A stretch of 9,222 nt of DNA, taken from an uncultured Eubacteriales bacterium (GTDB taxonomy: Bacteria > Bacillota > Clostridia > Christensenellales > Borkfalkiaceae). Of this stretch, positions 1-6,919 are shown piece after piece; the stretch's first letter is position 1, and each line of letters begins with the position of its first letter. The stretch is from NCBI GenBank assembly GCA_902766475.1, contig CACXDQ010000183.1, forward strand, positions 1-9,222. The letters are read 5' to 3'. Made by a program: the position numbers and the translations under genes. The notes below the pieces were generated by a model. That model did no database searches, had not been told where the DNA came from, and worked only from the letters and a program-made list of their open reading frames with translations.

Positions 1-828
1 CATCACCATTACGCCGCCGCTTGAAACGTTTTTTTCTATCGTTCTCGAAAGCACCGTAAGCACGTCGGCGGTGATGTTTGCGAGGACGAGTTCGCCTACG
101 ACGTCCTTGTCGTCCAAAAGGTTATTTAATGCGACCTCGCACACCTTTTCTGTGCCGTTGAGCTTACAATTATGTAACGCCGTCTTTACGGCAACGTAGT
201 CTATATCCGTCATAACTACCCGTTTGGCGCCGAGTTTCGCCGCCGCAATGCCGAGTATTCCGCTGCCCGTTCCGACGTCGATAACGGTGCTTGCGCCCGA
301 AATATAGCTCTGCATAAGCTCTATCACCATCGAAGTTGTTTCATGTTCGCCCGTGCCGAACGCCATATTGCTGTCGATAAGTATTTTGACCTGATCTTTC
401 GTCGGCTCATAGTCTATCCAAGCGGGGCAAACGACTACCTTTCCGAATTCCATCGGGCGGTAATGCTTTCGCCATATCTCTATCCAGTCGTCCCCGTCGA
501 CTATCCTTTTAACGCTCTCCAAGCTCCCGACGTCGATGACGCCCTCGGAATTTTTGCGAATCTCTTCGAGGTCTTTCCTTATTGCCGAAATTGTTTCGTC
601 GGCAATATCGAGAGCGATATACGCTTTGACGAGGGTAACTTTTTCGTTCATTCTCTTCATCACTTCATCGTCGATATAGTCCCACGTCGATTTTCTCTCG
701 TCGATAAGCTCGACGATATCTTTTACGTCGCTTATCGCAACGCCGTAATTTGTATAGTTCCACATGACGTCCGCAACGAGTTCCTGCGCTTCGGTCGTCG
801 TATTTACCGTAAGTTCAACGAATTTCAT
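1..828 (-). CDS. prmA: Ribosomal protein L11 methyltransferase, 3' end cut by window edge
   Basis: Reading leftward from the ATG at 828, the frame stays open for 276 codons to the window edge. The product is an SAM-dependent methyltransferase that trimethylates ribosomal protein L11 in the cytoplasm. The N-terminal substrate-recognition region covers roughly residues 1-120 and begins in the usual way for the family (MKFVELTV). The PrmA signature AFGTGEHETT lies at 156-165, the SAM-binding motif I DVGTGSGIL at 184-192, an acidic motif around D208-D210, and the NITADVL motif, which resembles the (N/D)PP(F/Y)-type catalytic loop as PrmA shows it, at 251-257. Family members are about 300 residues, so only some 25-40 residues are missing. 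The start is supported by homology and by GGTGA just upstream. It is divergent from the XRE gene and has its own promoter. Identification is secure. Confidence 0.95.
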   Translation of the reverse strand, partial: MKFVELTVNTTTEAQELVADVMWNYTNYGVAISDVKDIVELIDERKSTWDYIDDEVMKRMNEKVTLVKAYIALDIADETISAIRKDLEEIRKNSEGVIDVGSLESVKRIVDGDDWIEIWRKHYRPMEFGKVVVCPAWIDYEPTKDQVKILIDSNMAFGTGEHETTSMVIELMQSYISGASTVIDVGTGSGILGIAAAKLGAKRVVMTDIDYVAVKTALHNCKLNGTEKVCEVALNNLLDDKDVVGELVLANITADVLTVLSRTIEKNVSSGGVMVM

Positions 829-843
829 ATTATCACCGAGATT

Positions 844-872
844 ATTTTACCAAATACGCCCGTTTTTGTCAA
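844..872 (-). promoter_or_regulatory. Sigma-A promoter of prmA
   Basis: On the minus strand there is a perfect -35 TTGACA (867-872), a 17-base spacer, and -10 TAAAAT (844-849) preceded by TGG, an extended -10 feature. Transcription would start near 837, leaving a leader of only about 9 bases that contains GGTGA right before the prmA ATG at 828. Confidence 0.8.
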
Positions 873-925
873 TGAAATAGTTATATTTCTTTAAAGATTT
901 GACTTTTCGCATAAATCGATAAAAT

Positions 926-939
926 TTCACACTTCACAC
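926..939 (+). repeat. Tandem 7-bp direct repeat in divergent promoter region
   Basis: TTCACAC occurs twice without a gap (926-932 and 933-939). It lies between the divergent prmA and XRE promoters, 22 bases upstream of the XRE -35. It could be a binding site for the adjacent XRE regulator, or it may be chance; the repeat itself is directly visible. Confidence 0.35.
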
Positions 940-961
940 ACGCTATTGTCGGGTAAAAAGA

Positions 962-990
962 TTGATTTTAAGGCAAAAACGTGCTATAAT
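962..990 (+). promoter_or_regulatory. Extended -10 sigma-A promoter of the XRE gene
   Basis: A -35 TTGATT (962-967), a 17-base spacer and a consensus -10 TATAAT (985-990) preceded by TGC make an extended -10 promoter. Transcription would begin near 996-998. This decides the start of the following gene: an in-frame TTG at 946 lies upstream of the promoter, while GTG at 1015 lies about 18 bases downstream of the predicted transcript start, after GGAAGGA (996-1002) and AAGGCG (1005-1010). Confidence 0.85.
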
Positions 991-1014
991 ATATCGGAAG
1001 GAATAAGGCGTAAC

Positions 1015-1635
1015 GTGGACGATTTAAAGATATTTTTCGCTCAAAACTTAATAAGCCTCAGAAAGCAAACCAAGATCACCCAAGCCGAACTTGCCGAAAA
1101 GATAAACTATTCCGACAAGGCGGTGTCGAAGTGGGAGAGAGGCGATTCAATACCCGACGTTGCCATTTTAAAAAGCATTGCCGACCTCTTCGGCGTTACA
1201 ATAGACTATCTCATAACACAGCACAACGACGAGGAAGCTATAATAGAGCAAACCTCTTACGTCAAGGAAGCAAAGAGAAAAAATCATTTCTGGATAGCTG
1301 TTTTGACGCTCGTCGCTATCGTTTTGGTCGCCACGACGACGTTTGTCGTGCTTCAATCGGTCATTCCGTCGGGAAGAAACGCAATTTACTGTTTCGTTTG
1401 TCCGCTACCGCTCTGCGCAATGATGGCGTTTATTTTCAGCGCAATGTGGGGAAACAGATTTTTGACGTTTTTATCCGTTTCTCTGTTTATCTGGCTTGTT
1501 ATCCTCTCCGCATTTTTCATTCTTGCGTTTGCGACGGGCGAGTATTATCCGCTGATGTTTATCGTCGGCGCACCCGCCGAGATAATAACTATGATAGGTT
1601 TCAAAATAATTAAAATAAGAAAAATCAAAAAGTAA
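1015..1635 (+). CDS. XRE-family transcriptional regulator with four membrane helices
   Basis: The product is 206 residues from the GTG chosen because the promoter and Shine-Dalgarno sequence lie immediately before it. Residues 4-66 form a Cro/C1-type helix-turn-helix domain. The recognition part SDKAVSKWERG (33-43) and the end of the domain, PDVAILKSIADLFGVTIDYL, are typical of Firmicutes regulators of this class. A short charged linker (68-91) is followed by four hydrophobic segments at about 92-116, 123-145, 149-173 and 179-199 and a basic tail (KIRKIKK), so the protein is probably anchored in the cytoplasmic membrane with the DNA-binding domain inside. No ligand-binding domain is recognisable, and the target genes are unknown. 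It is the only plus-strand gene in the window and is monocistronic. Autoregulation through the upstream region is plausible but not shown. Confidence 0.88.
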   Translation: MDDLKIFFAQNLISLRKQTKITQAELAEKINYSDKAVSKWERGDSIPDVAILKSIADLFGVTIDYLITQHNDEEAIIEQTSYVKEAKRKNHFWIAVLTLVAIVLVATTTFVVLQSVIPSGRNAIYCFVCPLPLCAMMAFIFSAMWGNRFLTFLSVSLFIWLVILSAFFILAFATGEYYPLMFIVGAPAEIITMIGFKIIKIRKIKK

Positions 1636-1645
1636 TTTAAAAGCC

Positions 1646-1691
1646 GAGGGCGCAAACGGAAATTCCGTTTGCGCCCTCTTTTATTTTTTTT
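1646..1691 (+). terminator. Rho-independent terminator, probably bidirectional
   Basis: A 14-bp perfect GC-rich stem (1646-1659 pairing with 1665-1678) with an AAATT loop is followed by a T-rich run (TTTTATTTTTTTT, 1679-1691). It ends the plus-strand XRE transcript. The convergent engB gene stops at 1696, and on the minus strand the same hairpin is followed by CTTTTAAATTACTTTTTG, so it probably also terminates the lon-engB transcript, less ideally. Confidence 0.93.
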
Positions 1692-1695
1692 AAAC

Positions 1696-2322
1696 TCATT
1701 CTTCCGCCTTCAATTCGTCGTCATCTTCTTCACTTTGTTTAAGTGCGTTCAATATGACGTCGAGCCGACTTAACACGTTTTCTTTGCCCTGCCTTGTCTG
1801 CGACGAAAAGGCTATTACTTTATCGGGCGTTACCTTTAAAAAGTCGGCTATCTCTCTCACTCTGTTTTTTACTTGCATTCTCGAAAGCTTGTCGGCTTTC
1901 GTGGCGATAAACGCAAAAGAAAATGCGTTCGAGTGGAGATAATTTATCATCGTAACGTCGTCGGCGGTCGGCTGATGACGGATATCCAGAAGAGAGAACA
2001 CGAAACAAGCGTTGGCTCTGTCGGAAAAAAATTTCTCCATCACTGCGCCCCATCTGTCCTTTTCGGCTTTGGAAACCTTCGCATAGCCGTAACCGGGCAG
2101 GTCGGCAAGGATAAAGTCTTGAAAATCAAAGTAATTCACAAGCCTTGTTCTGCCGGGCGTATCGGAAGTTTTCGCCAATTTTTTTTGATTTGCGATACAG
2201 TTGATAAACGAGCTTTTGCCGACGTTAGATTTTCCTACCACGGCGATTATGGGTTTATCCGTCTTTATAAATTGCGACGGGCTTGCCGCCGAAGTTATAA
2301 ACGTAGCGTTTTTTATTACCAT
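1696..2322 (-). CDS. engB: Ribosome biogenesis GTP-binding protein EngB/YsxC
   Basis: A 208-residue cytoplasmic GTPase of the TrmE-Era-EngA-EngB family, needed for late assembly of the large ribosomal subunit in the species studied. All GTPase motifs are present: G1 GKSNVGKS (30-37), the G2 region around TPGRTR (55-60), G3 DLPGYG (74-79), G4 TKAD (141-144) and G5 FSS (172-174). Length is normal for the family (about 195-210), apart from an acidic tail of mixed Asp and Glu over the last dozen residues. The ATG lies 4 bases after the lon stop codon, and its Shine-Dalgarno sequence (GAGAGG) is inside the last codons of lon, so the two are co-transcribed and probably translationally coupled. The lonA-ysxC neighbourhood is also found in Bacillus subtilis. 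Confidence 0.96.
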   Translation of the reverse strand: MVIKNATFITSAASPSQFIKTDKPIIAVVGKSNVGKSSFINCIANQKKLAKTSDTPGRTRLVNYFDFQDFILADLPGYGYAKVSKAEKDRWGAVMEKFFSDRANACFVFSLLDIRHQPTADDVTMINYLHSNAFSFAFIATKADKLSRMQVKNRVREIADFLKVTPDKVIAFSSQTRQGKENVLSRLDVILNALKQSEEDDDELKAEE

Positions 2323-2326
2323 ACGC

Positions 2327-4690
2327 TTAACCTCTCAATGCGTTTTTAAATACCTCTTCCGCCGTTGATACGGGTATAAACCTTATCTCTTTGCGAATGT
2401 TTTCGGGTATCTCTTCGAGGTCTTTTTTATTCTTTTCGGGAATGATCACGTTTCTTATGCCCAGCCTGTATGCGGCGAGGCTCTTTTCTTTAAGCCCGCC
2501 GATCGGAAGCACTTTACCACGGAGAGTGATCTCGCCCGTCATTGCGATATCTCCCCTCACCTTCTTGCCCGTAAACGCCGAAACAATCGCCGTGGCAAGC
2601 GTTACGCCGGCGCTCGGTCCGTCTTTGGGCGTTGCGCCCTCGGGAACGTGAACGTGTACGTCGTGCGTTTCAAACGTCTCTGCATCGAGCCCGAATTTTT
2701 CGGCGTTCAGCTTGACGTAAGAAAGAGCTATCTTTGCGCTCTCCTGCATAACTTCGCCGAGCTTTCCCGTAAGCAAAATATTGCCCTTGCCCTTTGTGAG
2801 TGCGACCTCGACGGTAAGCGTCGTTCCGCCGACAGCCGTCCACGCAAGCCCGGTGCATGCGCCCACTTCATCGCTCCGAAGTTCATCGGTATATGAAAAC
2901 CTCTCCGCACCGAGAAGTTTTTTGACCTCTTCCTCGTCGACCGAAAGCTTTTTCTTTCTCTTGTTTGAGGCAAATAAAGCCGCCGCCTTTCTCGCTACGC
3001 TCGCTATCTCACGCTCTAAATTTCTCACGCCCGCCTCACGGGTATAGCCGTCTATAAGCTCGAAAACGCCGCTTTCCGTAAACTCTATCTGTTTTGCCGT
3101 CAAGCCGTTTTTCTCTATCTGCTTGGGGACTAAATACCTCGAAGCGATCTCCGCCTTTTCGTTTCTCGTATATCCGCCGAGTTCTATAACTTCCATTCTG
3201 TCGAGGAGCGGAGCGGGGATAGTGTCGAGCGAATTTGCGGTAGTGATAAAAATTACCGACGACAAGTCGTAAGGAATTTCGAGATATCTATCTCTAAACG
3301 TTTTGTTCTGCTCGGGATCCAAGACCTCTAAAAGCGCACTTGCGGGATCTCCCCTCATATCGCTCGAAAGCTTGTCTATCTCGTCTAAAAGTATAACGGG
3401 GTTAACCGTGCCCGCCTCTTTCATTGCGTACATTATTCTGCCGGGCATAGCGCCGATATAGGTCTTTCTATGTCCCCTTATTTCCGCCTCGTCCTTTACG
3501 CCGCCGAGGCTCATCCTCACGAATTTTCTGCCCGTCGCCCTCGCAACAGACTTGGCGATAGAAGTTTTGCCGACGCCCGGAGGTCCGTACAGACAGAGGA
3601 TCGATCCGCCGATCTTGCCCGTAAGCTTTAAAACGGCGAGATATTCGAGTATTCTCTGCTTTACTTTTTCAAGCCCGTAATGGTCCTCGTTCAAAATGTT
3701 TTCGGCAACGGTTAAATCGCCGTTATCTTCCGTCTTTTCGTTGAAAGGAAGGTCTAAAAGCCAGTCAAGATAAGTGTTCAAAACGGTATAATCGGGAGAA
3801 GAAGGGCTCATCTTGCCCATTCTGAAAAGCTCTTTAAGCGCCTTCTGCTCGACCTCTTCGGGCATATGCTTGTCCTTTATCCTCTTCTCTAATTCTTCCC
3901 TCTCGTCCTCGTCGTCGCCGAGTTCGCCGTGAATGACTTTCAGCTGTTCCCTCAGATAATATTCTTTCTGGCTCTTTTCGACGTTCTTCCTCACTTTGTC
4001 CGCTATCTGCTTTTCAAACTTGCTTATTTCAAGTTCGTTTACGAGCAAGCGGTAGAAAGTGTTGAGTTTATCTTTAACGGAAACGGTTTCGAGTATGCTC
4101 TGTTTGTCCGTTTCCTTAAAAGTCATATTATACGTTGCGGCGTTGACGAAATCGTCTGCGTTTTCCGTTTCCAAAATGTTGGAGAAAACGTCCTTTCCCA
4201 CTTTCGGAGAGGAATTGACGAATACGGCGAGTTCGTTTTTGACGAAACGGAGATAACCTTCCGTTTCTATCTTATCGCCGAAATCGGGAAAAATCTCCTT
4301 TACGGTTACCGAAAAATACTTTTCCTCTTCACCGTAATCCAATATTTCAGCCGCATAGAGCGCCTCTATATGCACCCTGTAATTGTCGCCGGGCATATGC
4401 GTTAAATGGCGAAGACGGCACACTACGCCAACCTTATATACGTCGTCTATTTTCGGCTCGACCACTCTTGCGTCAGTCTGCGCCGAAACGAATAAAAGCG
4501 AATTTGAAGAATTGACCGCCTGATTTACGGCGTTCACCGATTTTACCCTTCCGACGTCGAACGTCGTTACGACAAACGGCATTATTACCTTGCCTCTGAG
4601 CGCCACCATAGGGAGCGTCAGAACTTCGGGCGTAAAGCCGCCGCCGAAGTTTTCAACTATATTTTCATCTTTTCTGTTTAAATCGTCCAT
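2327..4690 (-). CDS. lon: ATP-dependent protease LonA
   Basis: A 787-residue, full-length LonA protease that degrades misfolded and short-lived regulatory proteins in the cytoplasm as a homohexamer. The N-terminal substrate-binding LON domain spans about residues 22-215, followed by a charged coiled-coil region (about 220-290). The AAA+ module has Walker A GPPGVGKTS (369-377), Walker B VILLDEID (432-439), sensor-1 N486, the arginine finger in LLDR (R498) and sensor-2 R556. The C-terminal protease domain has the catalytic Ser in KDGPSAG (S693) and Lys in GGLKEK (K736). Their spacing of 43 residues equals that of E. coli S679/K722. A sigma-A promoter lies directly upstream, with AGGA before the ATG. 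No CIRCE or CtsR operator was seen, so heat-shock control by those repressors is not evident. engB follows. Confidence 0.98.
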   Translation of the reverse strand: MDDLNRKDENIVENFGGGFTPEVLTLPMVALRGKVIMPFVVTTFDVGRVKSVNAVNQAVNSSNSLLFVSAQTDARVVEPKIDDVYKVGVVCRLRHLTHMPGDNYRVHIEALYAAEILDYGEEEKYFSVTVKEIFPDFGDKIETEGYLRFVKNELAVFVNSSPKVGKDVFSNILETENADDFVNAATYNMTFKETDKQSILETVSVKDKLNTFYRLLVNELEISKFEKQIADKVRKNVEKSQKEYYLREQLKVIHGELGDDEDEREELEKRIKDKHMPEEVEQKALKELFRMGKMSPSSPDYTVLNTYLDWLLDLPFNEKTEDNGDLTVAENILNEDHYGLEKVKQRILEYLAVLKLTGKIGGSILCLYGPPGVGKTSIAKSVARATGRKFVRMSLGGVKDEAEIRGHRKTYIGAMPGRIMYAMKEAGTVNPVILLDEIDKLSSDMRGDPASALLEVLDPEQNKTFRDRYLEIPYDLSSVIFITTANSLDTIPAPLLDRMEVIELGGYTRNEKAEIASRYLVPKQIEKNGLTAKQIEFTESGVFELIDGYTREAGVRNLEREIASVARKAAALFASNKRKKKLSVDEEEVKKLLGAERFSYTDELRSDEVGACTGLAWTAVGGTTLTVEVALTKGKGNILLTGKLGEVMQESAKIALSYVKLNAEKFGLDAETFETHDVHVHVPEGATPKDGPSAGVTLATAIVSAFTGKKVRGDIAMTGEITLRGKVLPIGGLKEKSLAAYRLGIRNVIIPEKNKKDLEEIPENIRKEIRFIPVSTAEEVFKNALRG

Positions 4691-4731
4691 AATAAGTTAT
4701 TCCTATGTAGAATATAATTATCTTTTAAATA

Positions 4732-4760
4732 ATTATATAATATATCTCCTTTTTTTTCAA
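4732..4760 (-). promoter_or_regulatory. Sigma-A promoter of lon-engB
   Basis: On the minus strand, -35 TTGAAA (4755-4760), an exact 17-base spacer and a consensus -10 TATAAT (4732-4737) lie in a very A/T-rich stretch. The predicted transcript start is near 4725, giving a leader of about 35 bases with a GGA-containing Shine-Dalgarno sequence before the ATG at 4690. Confidence 0.85.
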
Positions 4761-4796
4761 GCGTTTACAAGCTTTTGCAGTCGTTTTCACTGTTTT

Positions 4797-4829
4797 AACA
4801 AAAAACCCTTGTCTTTTTTGACAAGGGTT
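4797..4829 (-). terminator. Rho-independent terminator of the zinc-ribbon gene
   Basis: A 10-bp perfect stem (4804-4813 with 4820-4829) closes a 6-base A loop on the minus strand and is followed by TTTTTTGTT. It begins 4 bases after the stop codon of the zinc-ribbon gene at 4834 and separates that transcript from the lon promoter. Confidence 0.9.
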
Positions 4830-4833
4830 GCGC

Positions 4834-5112
4834 TTATCTTCTGCCTAAAACGATTATTAAGACCACCGCTATCACGGAAAGAGTGATAAACAGCGGAATT
4901 TTGATCCTCATCGCAAGCTGTTTGCTTATTGGAAAATATCCCTTATAGCCGCATTTCGGACACGGGCTTTTCGTGTCGTATATCTCCGTCTGACATACGG
5001 GACATTCGCCCTTGGGTATGCCCCTTTTCTCCTCATGAGTGGGCACGGCGCACCCCTCTTTCACCAAATCTTCGCCCTCGTCGTCGACCTTATTTATCTC
5101 TTCGTCAATCAT
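4834..5112 (-). CDS. Small zinc-ribbon protein with C-terminal membrane anchor
   Basis: A 92-residue protein of unknown function. An acidic N-terminal third (residues 1-30) precedes a four-cysteine zinc ribbon, CPVC at 37-40 and CPKCGY at 51-56, typical of zinc-ribbon domains in Firmicutes proteins. A single hydrophobic helix (about 72-89) ends in GRR, leaving almost nothing after it, so a tail-anchored protein with the ribbon in the cytoplasm is likely. The ATG overlaps the end of the upstream gene by 8 bases, with GAGGGC as Shine-Dalgarno, so the pair is probably translationally coupled. A terminator follows at once. The zinc binding is inferred from cysteine spacing. No named family beyond 'zinc-ribbon' is recognised. 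Confidence 0.85.
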   Translation of the reverse strand: MIDEEINKVDDEGEDLVKEGCAVPTHEEKRGIPKGECPVCQTEIYDTKSPCPKCGYKGYFPISKQLAMRIKIPLFITLSVIAVVLIIVLGRR

Positions 5113-5548
5113 TTTTGCCCTCGCCGTAAAATCTTCTTATTTTGCCGATATAGCCCTTTACGTTTTGAACGCTTATGCTCGCCTTGTCGAAAGCCTTTAC
5201 GTCCATCGGCGACAAATCGAGCGTCTTATCGTAAAAAACTATCTTCTTTTCCTTGAATCTGAGATTGTATTCTTCCTTGAATTTAGCCTTTTCGGCGGCA
5301 ATGAACTTTTTGCCTTTCTTGACGCCTTCGGGGGTTAAGATGACGGGGTTGAATACAAATTCCCACACGGTATAACCTATCGCAAGCGCCGTAACTACTG
5401 CGAGAATTATCCCGCCGATGAGCGAAGATTTCGTTCCGCCCGTTATCATCATTACCGAAACGCCGATAAGAACTAATGAGGAAACGATAAATATTGCCGC
5501 AAGGAGCGGAGTAAAATCATACAGCCGAAGCTCTCTTTTCTTTGACAT
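5105..5548 (-). CDS. Small membrane protein of unknown function, two helices
   Basis: A 147-residue protein that I do not recognise. A short basic N-terminus (MSKKREL) leads into two hydrophobic helices at about 12-36 and 42-67. A soluble C-terminal half (about 72-147) follows, rich in Lys and Glu and predicted to be mixed helix and strand; it should face the cytoplasm by the positive-inside rule. The reading frame is real: it has its own promoter, a GAGGGC ribosome-binding site, and coding composition like its neighbours. It overlaps the zinc-ribbon gene by 8 bases (ATGATTGA). It lies just downstream of spoVAC, where spoVAD and spoVAE stand in Bacillus, but resembles neither, and its housekeeping-type promoter argues against forespore-only expression. 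Confidence 0.82.
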   Translation of the reverse strand: MSKKRELRLYDFTPLLAAIFIVSSLVLIGVSVMMITGGTKSSLIGGIILAVVTALAIGYTVWEFVFNPVILTPEGVKKGKKFIAAEKAKFKEEYNLRFKEKKIVFYDKTLDLSPMDVKAFDKASISVQNVKGYIGKIRRFYGEGKND

Positions 5549-5558
5549 ATCAAGCCCT

Positions 5559-5574
5559 CGTGTGTTTTAACACG
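5559..5574. repeat. Short inverted repeat at predicted transcript start
   Basis: CGTGT and ACACG form 5-bp arms around a 6-base centre, overlapping the predicted start of transcription (about 5573) of the two-gene unit. It may be a small operator or a 5' hairpin; it is short enough to be chance. Confidence 0.3.
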
Positions 5575-5579
5575 ACTAT

Positions 5580-5608
5580 ATGATACTATAAAATACGAAT
5601 TTTGTCAA
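5580..5608 (-). promoter_or_regulatory. Sigma-A promoter of the membrane/zinc-ribbon gene pair
   Basis: On the minus strand, a perfect -35 TTGACA (5603-5608), a 17-base spacer and -10 TATCAT (5580-5585, five of six matches). It begins 5 bases after the spoVAC stop codon, and no terminator separates them, so the pair could also receive read-through from the sporulation operon. Confidence 0.8.
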
Positions 5609-5612
5609 TCGT

Positions 5613-6068
5613 TTAAACGAATAGACCTATGACGTAATACACAATTCCCACGACGGCGCTCGTGGTTACGCCGAAAACTATTATCGGCCCGGCAATTACG
5701 AACATTTTTGCCGCAAGCCCGTATATATAGCCCTCAGACTTGAATTCCATCGCCGGCGAAACTACGGAATTGGCAAAGCCCGTTATCGGCACTATCGAGC
5801 CGCCGCCGGCATATTTGCCTATTCTGTCGTAAACGCCGAGCCCCGTTAAAAGCGCACCTATAAATATAAGCACGACGGAAGTTGTACCGGCAAGCTCGTC
5901 GCCATACATACCGAAAACGTATTGAAGCATAAATCTTATGAACTGACCTATCACGCAAATGACGCCGCCCACCCAGAACGAGTGGAGCAAACTTCTCGCC
6001 TCGTTGGTTTTCGGCGACGATCTCGCAACGAGATCGAGATAGCCTTTATTTACGTTTTGCGCTTTCAT
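5613..6068 (-). CDS. spoVAC: Stage V sporulation protein AC
   Basis: A 151-residue integral membrane protein of the SpoVAC/SpoVAE family. In Bacillus SpoVAC is a channel-like component of the inner spore membrane, involved in dipicolinic acid uptake during sporulation and release at germination. Hydrophobic segments lie at about 31-54, 62-80, 115-136 and 138-151. Diagnostic family motifs are GGVICVIGQ (34-42), the conserved YDRIGKYAGGGS (80-91), ITGFANS (95-101) and EFKSEG (108-113). The N-terminal extension and YDRIG motif favour SpoVAC over the shorter SpoVAE (about 116 residues). It lies 125 bases after sigF, as the spoVA operon follows spoIIA in B. subtilis, but spoVAD and spoVAE do not follow here. 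The start is supported by GAGGG 8 bases upstream of the ATG. Confidence 0.94.
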   Translation of the reverse strand: MKAQNVNKGYLDLVARSSPKTNEARSLLHSFWVGGVICVIGQFIRFMLQYVFGMYGDELAGTTSVVLIFIGALLTGLGVYDRIGKYAGGGSIVPITGFANSVVSPAMEFKSEGYIYGLAAKMFVIAGPIIVFGVTTSAVVGIVYYVIGLFV

Positions 6069-6193
6069 TTCTTAACCCTCTCTTTCGGCTTTTTCAAAAT
6101 ACATTCGTCCCTGTCGAATATTGTAGAGCCGTAATCACAATTTTTCATACCGAAGATAATATGGGCTTTTTTGTAAAAAAAATACGCCGAATA
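6069..6193. other. Gap between sigF and spoVAC, no clear terminator
   Basis: This 125-base gap holds no gene and no convincing terminator. On the minus strand there is GTATG (6146-6150) and, 20 bases on, TACAATA (6119-6125), a poor match to forespore (sigma-G type) promoter elements. A 5-bp inverted repeat, ATTCG/CGAAT, surrounds the sequence near 6110. The length leaves room for a separate spoVAC promoter. Confidence 0.35.
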
Positions 6194-6919
6194 TCACATT
6201 TGCGATTTCAGCGCATTTATTATTTTACTCTCTATCCTCGACACCTGCACCTGCGAAACGCCGAGTGCCTTTGCTATCTCGCTCTGCGTATTATCACGGT
6301 AATATCTCATTATTATGATCTTTCTTTCTCTCGGCGGCAACCGCTCTATCATGCTTTCAAGCAATATTTTATCCACGACGTCGTCCTCGCTTTTCCCGGA
6401 CGGGATCTTGTCGATCAGTTCAGACTTCTTTTCTCCCCCGTCGTCGTCCACCGGCTCGGATAAAGATAGGGGCATTTTCGAGCTGTCGAGGGCAAGAACG
6501 ACGTCCTCTTTGGACATATTCAAAGCTTCGGCGATCTCCTCGACCGTCGGAGCTTCGCCGAGCGTATTTCGCCTTTCTTCGATAAATCTGTTTATCGTCT
6601 GCGCTTGACTCTTTATCGCCCTCGAAACCTTTATCGCCCCGTCGTCACGCATGAAGCGTTTGACCTCGCCCACGATCATCGGCACGGCGTAAGTTGAGAA
6701 CACAACGCCGAATTTCTCGTCGAAGCCCTCTATCGCCTTTAAAAAGCCTATGCAGCCGAGCTGATAGAGATCGTCGTAATCGACGCCCTTGTTTTTGTAT
6801 CGCCTTATAACGCTTTTGATTAGCAGCGAATTGTTTTCAAGCAGAATTTCTTTAGAGGAAGCATCGCCCTGTTTTGCTCTTCTTAGGTGTAAAATTGTTT
6901 CCTCTGCGCCGAGCATCAA
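6194..6919 (-). CDS. sigF: Forespore RNA polymerase sigma factor sigma-F
   Basis: A 241-residue sigma-70 family factor that directs the first forespore-specific transcription in sporulation. Region 2 (about 31-92) contains DYDDLYQLGCIGFLKA and the core-binding/-10 recognition segment FSTYAVPMIVGEVKRF. Region 3 follows the DDGAIKVSR motif (92-100). Region 4 (about 185-238) carries the -35 recognition helix-turn-helix with GVSQVQVSRIE (220-230), characteristic of sigma-F/sigma-G. DDG-KVSR and its position behind spoIIAB identify it as sigma-F, not sigma-G. The ATG overlaps the spoIIAB stop codon by 4 bases (ATGA), with AAGGA upstream, so the anti-sigma factor and its target are made in a coupled way. 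Length is close to that of B. subtilis sigma-F (255). Confidence 0.96.
   Translation of the reverse strand: MMLGAEETILHLRRAKQGDASSKEILLENNSLLIKSVIRRYKNKGVDYDDLYQLGCIGFLKAIEGFDEKFGVVFSTYAVPMIVGEVKRFMRDDGAIKVSRAIKSQAQTINRFIEERRNTLGEAPTVEEIAEALNMSKEDVVLALDSSKMPLSLSEPVDDDGGEKKSELIDKIPSGKSEDDVVDKILLESMIERLPPRERKIIIMRYYRDNTQSEIAKALGVSQVQVSRIESKIINALKSQM

Noticed and set aside
343..894. Plus-strand open frame of 183 codons
   Set aside because: It is antisense to prmA, whose minus frame carries all family motifs and continues to the window edge. The plus frame has no recognisable domain.
946..1014. Longer N-terminus for the XRE protein starting at TTG 946
   Set aside because: The TTG lies upstream of the -35, and the extended region contains the promoter itself. 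GTG 1015 has a Shine-Dalgarno sequence and gives the usual start of an HTH domain.
1873..2349. Plus-strand frame of 158 codons across engB
   Set aside because: It is a shadow of engB and the end of lon, both unmistakable on the minus strand. The same reasoning removes the plus frames inside lon and the P-loop gene.
4691..4760. CIRCE or CtsR heat-shock operator upstream of lon
   Set aside because: Neither the long inverted repeat of CIRCE nor the tandem GGTCAAA heptads of CtsR is present.
4590..4886. Plus-strand frame of 98 codons across the lon promoter
   Set aside because: It overlaps the lon start, the promoter and the terminator, and has no ribosome-binding site or domain.
5613..6068. 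spoVAE instead of spoVAC
   Set aside because: SpoVAE is shorter (about 116 residues), lacks the N-terminal extension, and has a different sequence at the YDRIG position.
6194..6919. sigG instead of sigF
   Set aside because: sigma-G shares the C-terminal helix-turn-helix, but the DDG-KVSR motif and the 4-base overlap with spoIIAB fit sigma-F.
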